Shown here one piece after another: positions 19,435 through 28,289 of a stretch of 64,000 bases of DNA. Under the pieces are notes generated by a model. It had not been told where the DNA came from, made no database searches, and was given only the letters and a program-made list of their open reading frames with translations. The stretch is taken from the NCBI RefSeq assembly GCF_900112135.1, contig NZ_FOLC01000005.1, positions 62,001 through 126,000 on the forward strand, read 5' to 3'. Both the position numbers and the translations under genes were made by a program. The DNA is from Collimonas sp. OK412. GTDB taxonomy: Bacteria; Pseudomonadota; Gammaproteobacteria; Burkholderiales; Burkholderiaceae_D. How positions within the stretch are numbered: the first letter of the stretch is position 1; each line of letters begins with the position of its first letter.

Positions 19435-19574
19435 CCGCACGTGGTGCTGCGGCCACATCGCCGCCGATTGTAATACTGCCGAAATAATTCCTCGCTATTC
19501 TGCCGACAGTTATAGAAATTATAGCGGTTAGCGACTTCGCGCTATCGCCGCACATCTTCCATCGGGGTATAGCA

Positions 19575-19982
19575 ATGCGTAGTTGGGACGAACCAAAAAA
19601 GCGGAAAGCCCGCGTCGAAATCATTCCCATGATCGACGTGATGATGTTCCTGCTGGTGTTTTTTGTGCTGATCAGTCTCAACGTGATTCCCGCGCTCGGC
19701 TTGAAAACACATCTGCCGACGGCCAGCAGCTCACAGGACCTGAAGCCGCAAAACAAGGCGGTCATCACGATCGGCCTCAACGACGCGCTGCAGGTCGACG
19801 GCGTCGACACCAAGATCGGCGAGCTGCCGGCGCGCCTCAACCTGGCCCGCAAGAACGGTGAAAAGCTCAACGTCATCGTCAACAGCGACCGCGGCGTCGA
19901 AGTGCAGCGGCTGGTGGAAGTGATGGACACGCTGAAGCACAACGGCTTCGAGTCGATCTCCATTGCGACTCGCAAACCGTGA
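19575..19982 (+). CDS. exbD: ExbD/TolR-family biopolymer transport protein
   Basis: This is a 135-residue inner-membrane protein. A single N-terminal transmembrane helix (MIDVMMFLLVFFVLISLNV) contains the conserved Asp21 used in proton translocation. The periplasmic domain ends in VEVMDTLKHNGFESISIATR. With ExbB it converts proton motive force into TonB movement. Its TGA overlaps the tonB ATG (TGATG). Here exbD precedes tonB and is separated from exbB by the receptor gene, an unusual order. Confidence 0.9.
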   Translation: MRSWDEPKKRKARVEIIPMIDVMMFLLVFFVLISLNVIPALGLKTHLPTASSSQDLKPQNKAVITIGLNDALQVDGVDTKIGELPARLNLARKNGEKLNVIVNSDRGVEVQRLVEVMDTLKHNGFESISIATRKP

Positions 19983-20710
19983 TGCAGGCAATGATGACCA
20001 TGCCGTTCCTGTTTCGCTTTCGCGATGCGCTGGCGACGCTGCCAGCCATGCTCATGCTGGCGATCCTGGTCTTTGCCGGCATCCAGAAAGTGGCGAAGAT
20101 CGAGCCGCATCCTGACGAGTCCCTGGTGCAGATCGCCTTGACCGAACCGGAGCCGCCGGCGCCGCCCGTGATCACGCCACCGCCGCAGGTCCCGACGCCG
20201 CCGCAAGTGGCCAAGCCAGTCCCGGTAGCGCAACCAGTCCGGCAGCCGGCATCGCCGCAGGCCGTCAACCAGGCGCCGGTCAGCAACAGTCCCAGCGCAG
20301 AAGTGGCGGCGCCGCCCAAGGCAGTCGCCGCGCCGGCTGCTCCAGCGCCGGTGACGCCGCCGGCGCCGGAACCGGCGCCACTCGTGGCCAAGCCGAACAA
20401 CGCCAGCATTGAAGCTAGTTACGTCTCCAAGGTGCGTGCGCACCTGAACAGCATCAAGCGTTATCCGACCGGCCGCGAAGCAAGCCAGCAGCGGCCGCAA
20501 GGCAAGGTGAAAGTGTGGTTCCTGCTGAACCGCGATGGCAGCCTGGTGGAACAAGGCATTGAAGAATCGTCGAACTCCATGCTGCTCGACGAAGCCGCCC
20601 GCAAGACCATCAACCGCGCCGCTTTTCCTGCGTTTCCCGAAACCAGCTGGGCCGGGGAAGCGACACACCGGTTCAGCGCGGAGCTGGAGTTTGTCCCGGG
20701 AGCGGGATAG
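19982..20710 (+). CDS. tonB: TonB-family energy transducer
   Basis: This is a 242-residue protein. A signal anchor lies at about 15-35. A long Pro/Ala/Val-rich periplasm-spanning region with repeated PPAP/QVPTPPQVAKPVPVAQP blocks covers about 45-140. The TonB C-terminal domain follows (RAHLNSIKRYPTGREASQ, GKVKVWFLLNRDGSLVE, AFPAFPE). The YPTG box is the family YP signature. Translation is coupled to exbD. It presumably energises the receptor encoded next. Confidence 0.92.
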   Translation: MQAMMTMPFLFRFRDALATLPAMLMLAILVFAGIQKVAKIEPHPDESLVQIALTEPEPPAPPVITPPPQVPTPPQVAKPVPVAQPVRQPASPQAVNQAPVSNSPSAEVAAPPKAVAAPAAPAPVTPPAPEPAPLVAKPNNASIEASYVSKVRAHLNSIKRYPTGREASQQRPQGKVKVWFLLNRDGSLVEQGIEESSNSMLLDEAARKTINRAAFPAFPETSWAGEATHRFSAELEFVPGAG

Positions 20711-20788
20711 AACAACAGCGAGCAACAACGAGCAGCAGCTTGAACATCCAGTTTACACATACCAAAAACACATACAGGGAGTAATGCC

Positions 20789-23182
20789 ATGCAATTCAAA
20801 GTCACCCGGCTGTCACTGCTGATATCCGGCTTGTTCATCGCCGCCAGTCCGCTGGCCTACGCTGCCGAAACGTCTGACGTCGGCAAGGTCACGGTACAGG
20901 GCGATAACGGCGGCCAGAGCACCGGCCTGATCCAGCAGGAAGAATCGGCGAAAGCGCGCAGCTCGGTCAATCGCGACTATATGGAAAAACAGAGCACCAC
21001 CAGCAATCCTTACCAGATGATCAATCTGCTGCCAGGCGTGAACTCCTATGACCAGGACGGCACCGGCCTGTTCGGCGGCAACGTCCGCGTGCGCGGCTTC
21101 AACAGCGACCAGCTCGGCTTCACCATCAACGGCGCGCCGGTCAACGATTCCGGCAGCTTTGCCGTCTATCCCCAGGAATATACCGATGCCGAAAACCTGT
21201 GCGACATCTTCGTCACGCAAGGCTCGACCGATACCGAAGCGCCGCACGTCGGCGCATCCGGCGGCAACATCGGCATGACCATGTGCACACCGGAAGACCA
21301 GCAACGCTTCCGCACCGAATATACATTCGGCTCGAACAACTTGCGCAAAGGCTATGTGCGCTTCGATTCCGGCAAGCTGTTCAACGATCGTTTCAAATTC
21401 TTCATCTCCTATTCGAAAGCGCAAGCCGACAAGTTCAAAGGCACCGGGCGCGCCGACAAGGAACACGTCGACTTCAACAGCAAGCTGGATCTGGGCGGCG
21501 GCAGCTTCGTCGATACCGGCTTCATGTACAACTCGGCCCTGAACAACAACTACCGTTCGCTGACCAAGGCTCAGATCGCCCAGTACGGACGCAACCTGGA
21601 TTTCGGCACCGTCGCGCCGATACACCAGCCAGGCGGCGCCGGCGCGCAAAACGATTCAACCTACGGCCCGAACGCCGGCATCAATACCGGCAACAAGGAC
21701 CTTTACTACGGCTACAACCTGAATCCGTTCAAGAACTGGCTGGGCACCATGAACGCCCACTTCCAGCTGGCGCCGCAATCCAGCATCGATGTCAACCCAT
21801 ACATGTGGTACGGCTTCGGCACCGGCGCCAACCAGCTGCAAACCATCAGCGAAGGCAATTCCGGCACCCTGCTGGGCGGCGGTGTGCGCGACGCCAATGG
21901 CGACGGCGACACCAAGGACACCGTGTTCGTCTACGAAGGCAGCCGCACCCGCACCTATCGTCCAGGCGTCACAGTCAAGTACAACCAGCAGATCGACAAT
22001 CACAAGCTGATGGTCGGCTACTGGTACGAGCGTGCACGGCACCAGCAAACCGGTCCGTTTGCGCCTATCGACAACAACGGCAACTCGGCCGACGTCTGGC
22101 AGAACAATTCTTCCGTCTGGCTGCGCAACCAGGACGGCTCTTTCGTGCAATACCGTGACACGCTCACCGTCAGCACCGGAAAATCGGCATTTTTGCAAGA
22201 CAATATCAGCCTGCTGCAAGACAAGCTGAACCTGCAGCTCGGCGCCCGCTACTCAAGCATTGACCGCGATTTCACCAACAACCCCAGCCAGAGCGCGCCC
22301 GGCTTCTACACCTTGCAAAAATCGTATTCCGACCTGCTGCCCAGCGTCGGCATCCGATACCAGCTCGACCAGGTGCAATCGGTATTCTTCAATGCGGCCA
22401 AGAACTTCAAGGCGCCAGGCAACTTCTCCTATTTCGGCCTGATCTCGGGCGGCAAGATCGTCAACGGCGTCTATACCGGCGGCACTGTGCGCAACCCGCT
22501 GGTAGACAAGGAAACCTCATGGAACTATGACCTCGGCTACCGTTACGCAAGCGACAAATGGACATTCTCCAGCTCGGTGTTTTATGTCGATTATAAAAAC
22601 CGCATAGCCACGTCCTACAACCCTGATACCGGCAACCGCACTGACTTCAACGTCGGCGATTCCACCTCCAAGGGTTTCGAACTGGAATCGGGTTATTCGC
22701 TCACCAAGAACCTGAGCATGTACGGATCGCTGTCCTACATCAAGAGCAAGATGAAGAGCGACATGCCGTTTGCCGTCAATTTCGCGCTGCCCACCGGCGG
22801 CAAGGAATTCCCCGACACCCCGAACTGGCTGAGCGGCATGAGCCTGCAATACGCGCAGGACAGCTGGTACCTGTTCGGACAGGCGAAGTACACCGGCAAA
22901 CGCTACACCACGCTGGTCAACGACGACAGCCTGGGCGGCTATACGGTATTCAACGCCGGCGCCGGCTATACCTTTCCATCGTCGACATGGCTGAAAAAAC
23001 CGACCGTGCGTTTCAACCTCAGCAATATCTTTGACAAGCAGTACCTGAACCTGAGTTCCGGCAGCGGCAGCCAGTTCACCACCAATGCCGTTGCGATCGG
23101 TCCGAATGCTCCGGCGTCGGCGCCGTCGTTCTACGTCAGCGCCCCACGCACTTTCAGCGTGACGCTGGTTGCGGATTTTTAA
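20789..23182 (+). CDS. TonB-dependent outer-membrane receptor
   Basis: This 797-residue protein has a signal peptide ending at AYAAE and a possible TonB box near VGKVTVQG. The plug domain runs from about 55 to 165 (NPYQMINLLPGVNSY, GGNVRVRGFNSDQLGFTINGAPVND). A 22-strand-type barrel ends in the aromatic C-terminus LVADF. The ligand is unknown. It lies between tonB and exbB, so the locus encodes its own energy complex. The downstream 5'-nucleotidase and phospholipase D-like genes hint at a phosphorylated ligand rather than a siderophore; that is inference. No Fur box was seen in front. Confidence 0.92.
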   Translation: MQFKVTRLSLLISGLFIAASPLAYAAETSDVGKVTVQGDNGGQSTGLIQQEESAKARSSVNRDYMEKQSTTSNPYQMINLLPGVNSYDQDGTGLFGGNVRVRGFNSDQLGFTINGAPVNDSGSFAVYPQEYTDAENLCDIFVTQGSTDTEAPHVGASGGNIGMTMCTPEDQQRFRTEYTFGSNNLRKGYVRFDSGKLFNDRFKFFISYSKAQADKFKGTGRADKEHVDFNSKLDLGGGSFVDTGFMYNSALNNNYRSLTKAQIAQYGRNLDFGTVAPIHQPGGAGAQNDSTYGPNAGINTGNKDLYYGYNLNPFKNWLGTMNAHFQLAPQSSIDVNPYMWYGFGTGANQLQTISEGNSGTLLGGGVRDANGDGDTKDTVFVYEGSRTRTYRPGVTVKYNQQIDNHKLMVGYWYERARHQQTGPFAPIDNNGNSADVWQNNSSVWLRNQDGSFVQYRDTLTVSTGKSAFLQDNISLLQDKLNLQLGARYSSIDRDFTNNPSQSAPGFYTLQKSYSDLLPSVGIRYQLDQVQSVFFNAAKNFKAPGNFSYFGLISGGKIVNGVYTGGTVRNPLVDKETSWNYDLGYRYASDKWTFSSSVFYVDYKNRIATSYNPDTGNRTDFNVGDSTSKGFELESGYSLTKNLSMYGSLSYIKSKMKSDMPFAVNFALPTGGKEFPDTPNWLSGMSLQYAQDSWYLFGQAKYTGKRYTTLVNDDSLGGYTVFNAGAGYTFPSSTWLKKPTVRFNLSNIFDKQYLNLSSGSGSQFTTNAVAIGPNAPASAPSFYVSAPRTFSVTLVADF

Positions 23183-23266
23183 TCGATTTGTAGCAAACCA
23201 TGGCGGCGGCCTTTGAACCAGGGCCGCCGCTGCAACAAAAGTGCATTCGTGCGCAGAGAGGTCAAC

Positions 23267-23917
23267 ATGAACATGCAATTATTCCACGAGCTCGCTTTCT
23301 ACCTGATGTACGCCTGTGCTGCCTTGGCGATATTCGTGATTGTCGAACGCGGGCTGTTTTTCAACTACACGCTGCGCCAGGCGATCGGCCTGGAAAAAGC
23401 CATGACCCACGCCGTGCAGCATGTAGAAGAACTGCCAAGCGCATTGACGTCGCGCGCCAGCCTGCCGCTGACGCTGGTGTCCGACATCCTGGCTGAAAAA
23501 CACCAGCTGACCAGCGAAAAAGACCTGGAAGATTTCAGCGAGTCGGTCTACATCGCCAACCGCGGCGAAGTGCAGCACCGGCTGTGGATCCTCGACACCA
23601 TCGTCACCGCCGCTCCCCTGCTTGGACTGCTCGGCACGATTTTGGGTATCATCGATACTTTCAAGGCGCTGGCGGTATCCGGCGTATCCGATCCAGGCCA
23701 GGTGTCGCAAGGCATAGGCACCGCCTTGTACGCGACGGCGCTGGGTATCGGCATTGCGGTAGTCGGCATGTTTTTCTTTAATATGTTCCAGGAACGGATC
23801 GAGCGCATCAACGATCATTTGAAAGTATTGATGCTGCGCGCCTGCGTCGGCCGCGTTGCCGGCCACGAGAGCAAAGCGGCGGCACTGGCTGAAGCCGGCA
23901 AATTGCATCTCGCCTGA
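23267..23917 (+). CDS. exbB: ExbB/TolQ/MotA-family proton channel protein
   Basis: This 216-residue inner-membrane protein has three hydrophobic segments. The first is LAFYLMYACAALAIFVIVERGLF. The MotA/TolQ/ExbB core is TAAPLLGLLGTILGIIDTFKAL...GIGTALYATALGIGIAVVGM. It lacks the long N-terminal periplasmic extension of some ExbB proteins. ATG 23267 with AGAGAGGT upstream was chosen over a longer upstream frame. It is 31 bases ahead of the 5'-nucleotidase gene, so probably cotranscribed. Confidence 0.9.
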   Translation: MNMQLFHELAFYLMYACAALAIFVIVERGLFFNYTLRQAIGLEKAMTHAVQHVEELPSALTSRASLPLTLVSDILAEKHQLTSEKDLEDFSESVYIANRGEVQHRLWILDTIVTAAPLLGLLGTILGIIDTFKALAVSGVSDPGQVSQGIGTALYATALGIGIAVVGMFFFNMFQERIERINDHLKVLMLRACVGRVAGHESKAAALAEAGKLHLA

Positions 23918-23948
23918 CCTGGATGGAATCGAGGACTGCTTGAAACAT

Positions 23949-25670
23949 ATGGGTGCAAAACCGGTAGTCCAAACCATCCTGTCGTGCTGCACGGCAGCCG
24001 TTTTCCTGGCGGCATGCAGCGGCCTGCAGCCAGCGGCGCAAAATGCACCGCTGGAAATCAACCTGGTCGCCATCAATGACCTGCACGGCCACCTGGAAGC
24101 AGAAACCAGGAGCTACGCCAGCACGGCCGAAGCGGCGCCGCACAAGTTCAAGGTCGGCGGCCTGGACACCATCGGCGGCGCGCTCAGCGCATGGCGCGCC
24201 GAGGACCCGCAGCTGCTGCTGGTCGGCGCCGGCGACCTGATCGGCGCCAGCCCAGCCCTGTCCTCGATCTGGGCTGACGAACCGACCATCAGCGCGCTCA
24301 ACCAGCTCGGCTTGCGCGTCAGCTCGGTGGGCAACCATGAATTCGACCAGGGCAGCGCCGAACTGCTGCGCTACCAGCATGGCGGCTGCAAGTCGAACCG
24401 GCCAGACAAGGCATGCCAGTTCGACGACCATTTTCCAGGCGCCGGATTTTCCTATCTGGCGGCCAATGTCATCGACAAGGCCACTAATCGCCCGCTGCTG
24501 GCGCCCTACCGGATTGAACAGGTGCGCGGCGTCAAGATCGCATTCATCGGCGCCGTAGTACGCGGCACGGAAAAAATGGTGTCTGCCGACGGCATAACCA
24601 ACGTTGCGTTCATCGACGAGGCTGACGCCATCAACCGCTGGGTCCCTGAGATCAAGGCGCAAGGCGTGAGCGCCATCGTGGTCCTGATCCATCAAGGCGG
24701 CGAAACGCCGGAACCGTTCGACATGTCGGCATGCAGCCATTTGCGCGGGCCTATCGTCGATATCGTCAAGCACCTTGACCCGGCGATCCGGCTGGTCATC
24801 AGCGCCCATAGCCACAACGGCTATACCTGCCAGGTCGACGGCCGCACGGTGACGCAAGGAGAATCCTTCGGCCACATGCTGACGCGGATCAAGCTCACCA
24901 TCGATCCGCGCATCGCCGACCTGCAAGGCAAAGTCACTGCCATTGAAGCCCGGAACGTGCTGATGGACCAGCAGCGCTTTGCGCCCGATCCGGCACTATC
25001 GGTTTTCCTGCAAACGCTGAAAGCGCGCAGCGACCTTGTGCTGGCGCAGCCGATTGCACGGATTGCGGTAGCGCGCATCGACAACAAGATCAACGACGCC
25101 GGCGAATCGCCCCTGGGCGACGTGGTCGCGGACTCGCAGCTGGCGGCGACGCGCAAATTCGGCGCACAGATCGCCATGACCAACCACAAGAGCATCCGCG
25201 AAAGCCTGGACAGCGGCGCCGGCGGCAGCAACTACGCCCAGGTCGCCGCGACCACGCCCTACGGCAATACGCTGATTCTGCTATCGCTTACCGGCAGCCA
25301 GCTGCTGGCCTTGCTGGAGCAGCAGAGCTGGCTGGAGCAGGATCGCCCGGGCGGGCGCATCATGCTGCAAGTCTCGCGCGGCCTGAGCTATCGCTGGGAC
25401 GCCGGGCGGCCGCTCGGACAGCGGGTTGTGCCCGGCAGCGTCAAACTGAACGGCGTCGCCTTGCAGCCGCAGGGACAGTACCGGCTTAGCGTCAACAGTT
25501 TCATTTCCCAGGGCGGCGACGGCTTCAGCCTGCTGACGCAAGGCGCCGACCGGGTCGATACCGGCATCAACGACCTCGATGCGCTGAGCCACTACCTGAT
25601 CGCCAGCGAACACGACGGCCATCCGGCCGGTAGTGCGCAAGCGGACGGCCGCATTGTGCGTGTGCATTGA
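23949..25670 (+). CDS. 5'-nucleotidase / UDP-sugar hydrolase family lipoprotein
   Basis: This 573-residue protein has a lipoprotein signal (VFLAACSG). The N-terminal metallophosphoesterase domain carries NDLHGHLE, GAGDLIGASP, GNHEFDQGS and SAHSHNGYTC, which bind two metals. The C-terminal substrate-binding domain spans about 360-540 (NKINDAGESPLGDVVADSQL, NHKSIRESL, SFISQGGDGFS). The family hydrolyses nucleotides and UDP-sugars to nucleosides and phosphate in the periplasm. I chose ATG 23949; a TTG three codons earlier is possible. It is in a run with the TonB system genes. Confidence 0.9.
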   Translation: MGAKPVVQTILSCCTAAVFLAACSGLQPAAQNAPLEINLVAINDLHGHLEAETRSYASTAEAAPHKFKVGGLDTIGGALSAWRAEDPQLLLVGAGDLIGASPALSSIWADEPTISALNQLGLRVSSVGNHEFDQGSAELLRYQHGGCKSNRPDKACQFDDHFPGAGFSYLAANVIDKATNRPLLAPYRIEQVRGVKIAFIGAVVRGTEKMVSADGITNVAFIDEADAINRWVPEIKAQGVSAIVVLIHQGGETPEPFDMSACSHLRGPIVDIVKHLDPAIRLVISAHSHNGYTCQVDGRTVTQGESFGHMLTRIKLTIDPRIADLQGKVTAIEARNVLMDQQRFAPDPALSVFLQTLKARSDLVLAQPIARIAVARIDNKINDAGESPLGDVVADSQLAATRKFGAQIAMTNHKSIRESLDSGAGGSNYAQVAATTPYGNTLILLSLTGSQLLALLEQQSWLEQDRPGGRIMLQVSRGLSYRWDAGRPLGQRVVPGSVKLNGVALQPQGQYRLSVNSFISQGGDGFSLLTQGADRVDTGINDLDALSHYLIASEHDGHPAGSAQADGRIVRVH

Positions 25671-25698
25671 TTCATCAGAAAATTTTTCGGAACCGCCC

Positions 25699-26916
25699 AT
25701 GCGTAAATTGACCGCAACGATTGCCATGCTGCTCGGCTGCACCGGCAGCGCCCATGCCGAATTCGGCATCCCCGGCTACGAACTGGTGCATACCGCGCCG
25801 GTTGAAACCACGCTGGCCACGCCGGATTTGCGGGAGCCGCTGCAGGTGTGGAGCGAGATGTTCGATGGCGCCAAACAACAGATCGTGCTCGGTCAATTCT
25901 ATGTCGCCAGCCAGCCTGGCGCCGCGTTCGAGCAGGTGATCGCGCGGCTCGCCGCGGCCGGTGCGCGCGGCGTCAAGATCCGTTTCCTGATGGAGGAAAA
26001 AGGCAAGTTCGCCTCCGACATGCCGACCATCGAACGGCTCAAGCAGATTCCCAACCTGGAATTCCGCTATCTCGATTATTCCAGGCTGACCGGCAACGGC
26101 ATCATCCACGCCAAATACATGGTGGTCGATGGCAGCAGCGCCTATGTCGGCAGCCAGAATTTCGACTGGCGCTCGTTCGCGCACATCCATGAAACCGGCT
26201 TGCGCATTACCGATGCCGTAGTGGTCGGCCAGCTGCAGAAAATCTTCGAGCACGACTGGCATGCGCAGGAGCTGATCGCGCAAGGAAAAGAAGTGCCCAG
26301 GCTGAACCAGGCCGTGGCGAGCGCCAACGACCAGCAAGCGACGTTCCTGGTCGCCAGTCCGAACGCTTTCAATCCACCCGGTGTCGGCGACTCCGAAACA
26401 GAATTGCCGAAGCTGCTGGCGGCGGCCAAATCCGAAGTCAGGATACAGTTGCTCGACTATGCGCCGCTGAGCTACGGGCCGAATCACACCCGGCCTTATT
26501 ACGCGGTCATCGACAATGCGATCCGCGCTGCGCTGGCGCGCGGCGTCAAGGTGAAGCTGATGGTGTCGAACTGGAATACCGAAAAGCCGGCGATCGCCTA
26601 CCTGAAAAGCCTGGCGCTGCTGCCCGGCATGGAAATCAGGATTGTCACGCTGCCGCCAGCCAGCAGCGGCTTCATTCCATTCGCCCGGGTGATCCATAGC
26701 AAAACCATGGCGATAGACGGCCAGGTAGCGTGGATCGGCACCAGCAACTGGAGCGGCGGTTACCTGGACCTGTCGCGCAACCTGGAAATCGTGCTACGCA
26801 ATGAAAAGATGGCAAAACGCATCGCCGACCTGCATCAACAGACATGGGATTCGGCCTACGCCCAGCCGATCGACGTGATGAAGGATTATCCCAAGCCGGT
26901 GAAGGGCAAGGAATAA
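25699..26916 (+). CDS. Exported phospholipase D-like protein with two HKD motifs
   Basis: This 405-residue protein starts with a Sec signal cleaved after GSAHA (residue 20). Two intact HKD motifs form a complete active site: HAKYMVVDG with H137, K139, D144, and HSKTMAIDG with H333, K335, D340. Each is followed by the usual GSQNFDWRS or GTSNWSGGY. Family members cleave or transfer phosphodiester bonds in phospholipids or DNA. A periplasmic location argues against a role as cytoplasmic-face cardiolipin synthase. It is 28 bases downstream of the 5'-nucleotidase, suggesting that it supplies phosphomonoesters or nucleotides to it. Confidence 0.85.
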   Translation: MRKLTATIAMLLGCTGSAHAEFGIPGYELVHTAPVETTLATPDLREPLQVWSEMFDGAKQQIVLGQFYVASQPGAAFEQVIARLAAAGARGVKIRFLMEEKGKFASDMPTIERLKQIPNLEFRYLDYSRLTGNGIIHAKYMVVDGSSAYVGSQNFDWRSFAHIHETGLRITDAVVVGQLQKIFEHDWHAQELIAQGKEVPRLNQAVASANDQQATFLVASPNAFNPPGVGDSETELPKLLAAAKSEVRIQLLDYAPLSYGPNHTRPYYAVIDNAIRAALARGVKVKLMVSNWNTEKPAIAYLKSLALLPGMEIRIVTLPPASSGFIPFARVIHSKTMAIDGQVAWIGTSNWSGGYLDLSRNLEIVLRNEKMAKRIADLHQQTWDSAYAQPIDVMKDYPKPVKGKE

Positions 26917-26934
26917 TCCTGCCAGGGATCCGGC

Positions 26935-27732
26935 TCAGGCAGCGCCGGCCACGGCGGTCAGCATGCTGATGGAGCCGATGTCGATGCCATCCACGGCAAT
27001 CGTCATCTTCTCGTCGTCCTGCCTGGCGCCGGCGATGTACAGCAATGGCAGGTAGTGCTCCGGCGTCGGCACTGACAGTTGCGCATCCTGGCCCTGGTCG
27101 GCATAGTCGATCAGCGCCTGCATGTCGCCGTTCACCAGGCTTTCCCGGATATGGTCGTTGAAGCGCTGGGCCCAGCCATGCACCGGCGCAGCCTGGCTGC
27201 GGTTCATCAGGCGCAGGTTGTGCACCACGTCGCCGCTGCCGATAATCAGCACGCCTTGTTCGCGCAAGACGGCAAGCTTGCGGCCCAGGTCGAAGTGGAA
27301 CTGCGCCGGCTGGGTAGCGTCGATGCTCAGCTGTATCACCGGCACGTCGGCCTTGGGAAAAGCCTTGGCCAGCACCGACCAGGTGCCGTGGTCGAGCCCC
27401 CATGAGTGGTCCATGGCAACCGCCACCGGCGCCAGCAGGTCGCGCACCTGCGCCGCCAGCTGCGGATCGCCCGGCGCCGGATAACGCACGTCAAACAGCG
27501 CTTGCGGAAAACCGCCGAAATCGTGGATGGTCTTCGGCTGCGCCATTGCCGTGACGCCGGTGCCGCGCGTGTACCAGTGCGCCGACACCGACAGGATCGC
27601 CTTCGGCCGCAGCTTGGCGGCGCGGGCGCCAAGCTCGGCCCATGCAGCGGTGTAGCGGTTGTCTTCAAGTGCATTCATCGGGCTGCCGTGGCCGAAGAAA
27701 ATCGCCGGCATGCGGGTGGCAATGGTGCTCAT
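26935..27732 (-). CDS. ygiD: LigB-type extradiol dioxygenase, 4,5-DOPA dioxygenase (YgiD) family
   Basis: This 265-residue non-haem iron or zinc enzyme of the class III (LigB) group has PAIFFGHGSPMNALE at the N-terminus with the metal-binding His. LSVSAHWYTRG, GLDHGTWSVL and GSGDVVHNLR supply further active-site residues. Family members ring-open L-DOPA and other catechols. The start is ATG 27732; upstream residues lie in the doxX spacer. It is 21 bases downstream of doxX and so in the same unit, divergent from a LysR gene. Confidence 0.88.
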   Translation of the reverse strand: MSTIATRMPAIFFGHGSPMNALEDNRYTAAWAELGARAAKLRPKAILSVSAHWYTRGTGVTAMAQPKTIHDFGGFPQALFDVRYPAPGDPQLAAQVRDLLAPVAVAMDHSWGLDHGTWSVLAKAFPKADVPVIQLSIDATQPAQFHFDLGRKLAVLREQGVLIIGSGDVVHNLRLMNRSQAAPVHGWAQRFNDHIRESLVNGDMQALIDYADQGQDAQLSVPTPEHYLPLLYIAGARQDDEKMTIAVDGIDIGSISMLTAVAGAA

Positions 27733-27753
27733 CTTGATCTCTTCCAAAAAAAT

Positions 27754-28152
27754 TTATTTACCCGCCTGGCTGCCGCCCAGCGCAAATGCGCCGTTGCCCA
27801 GCAAGGCTACCGAAATGGCGGCCGCCACCATGAAAGCCGGATATTCCCAGCCGCCGTTAGGGCTGGTGAACACCCAGCCGTTGCCGGCGTGTACCGATAA
27901 TGCGCCCAACAGCACCGGCAGCGAAATCACCGCGGCAATCCGCGCCTGTAGGCCGAGCGCCATGGCGATCCCGGTCAGCACTTCGACCGCCACCACAGGA
28001 TATACCGACCATGCCGGGAAACCCTGGCTGGCGAAGAAAGCGGCGGCGCCCGGCAAAGTGAAGACAAACACTTTCAGGTAAGCATGGGCCAGCAGCGCGA
28101 TGCCCAGGGTCAGCCTGAGCAGGGTGGCGGCATAGGCGCTTGGATTGTTCAT
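27754..28152 (-). CDS. DoxX family membrane protein
   Basis: This 132-residue protein has four hydrophobic helices. The family segments are LLRLTLGIALLAHAYLK, FPAWSVYPVVAVEVLTGIAMALG and GWVFTSPNGGWEYPAFM. DoxX-family proteins are linked to quinone or thiosulfate redox chemistry and to stress tolerance, but most are uncharacterised. It is the first gene of a two-gene unit with the dioxygenase and probably under control of the divergent LysR protein. Confidence 0.85.
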   Translation of the reverse strand: MNNPSAYAATLLRLTLGIALLAHAYLKVFVFTLPGAAAFFASQGFPAWSVYPVVAVEVLTGIAMALGLQARIAAVISLPVLLGALSVHAGNGWVFTSPNGGWEYPAFMVAAAISVALLGNGAFALGGSQAGK

Positions 28153-28289
28153 GGTATTACTTTCACAAGAAATGGTTAAAAGCCAAGGGAATTGATGGAT
28201 CGTATTCGACTATATATTCTTGCAATCAAAAGAAAAATCATGTTTTATTGAAATAACATTTCCGAATTCCAAAATAATAAGGCACTGCG
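28153..28289. promoter_or_regulatory. Divergent doxX / lysR control region
   Basis: These 137 bases separate divergent genes and are clearly AT-rich (around 28190-28275). A short perfect inverted repeat TTATT-GA-AATAA lies in the segment TTTTATTGAAATAACA. LysR-type regulators usually bind such regions; the exact site is not proven. Confidence 0.4.

Noticed and set aside
19460-19570. CTGCCGA repeated in front of exbD, possible Pho box
   Set aside because: The copies are 24 bases apart, not a multiple of 11, and do not resemble CTGTCAT.
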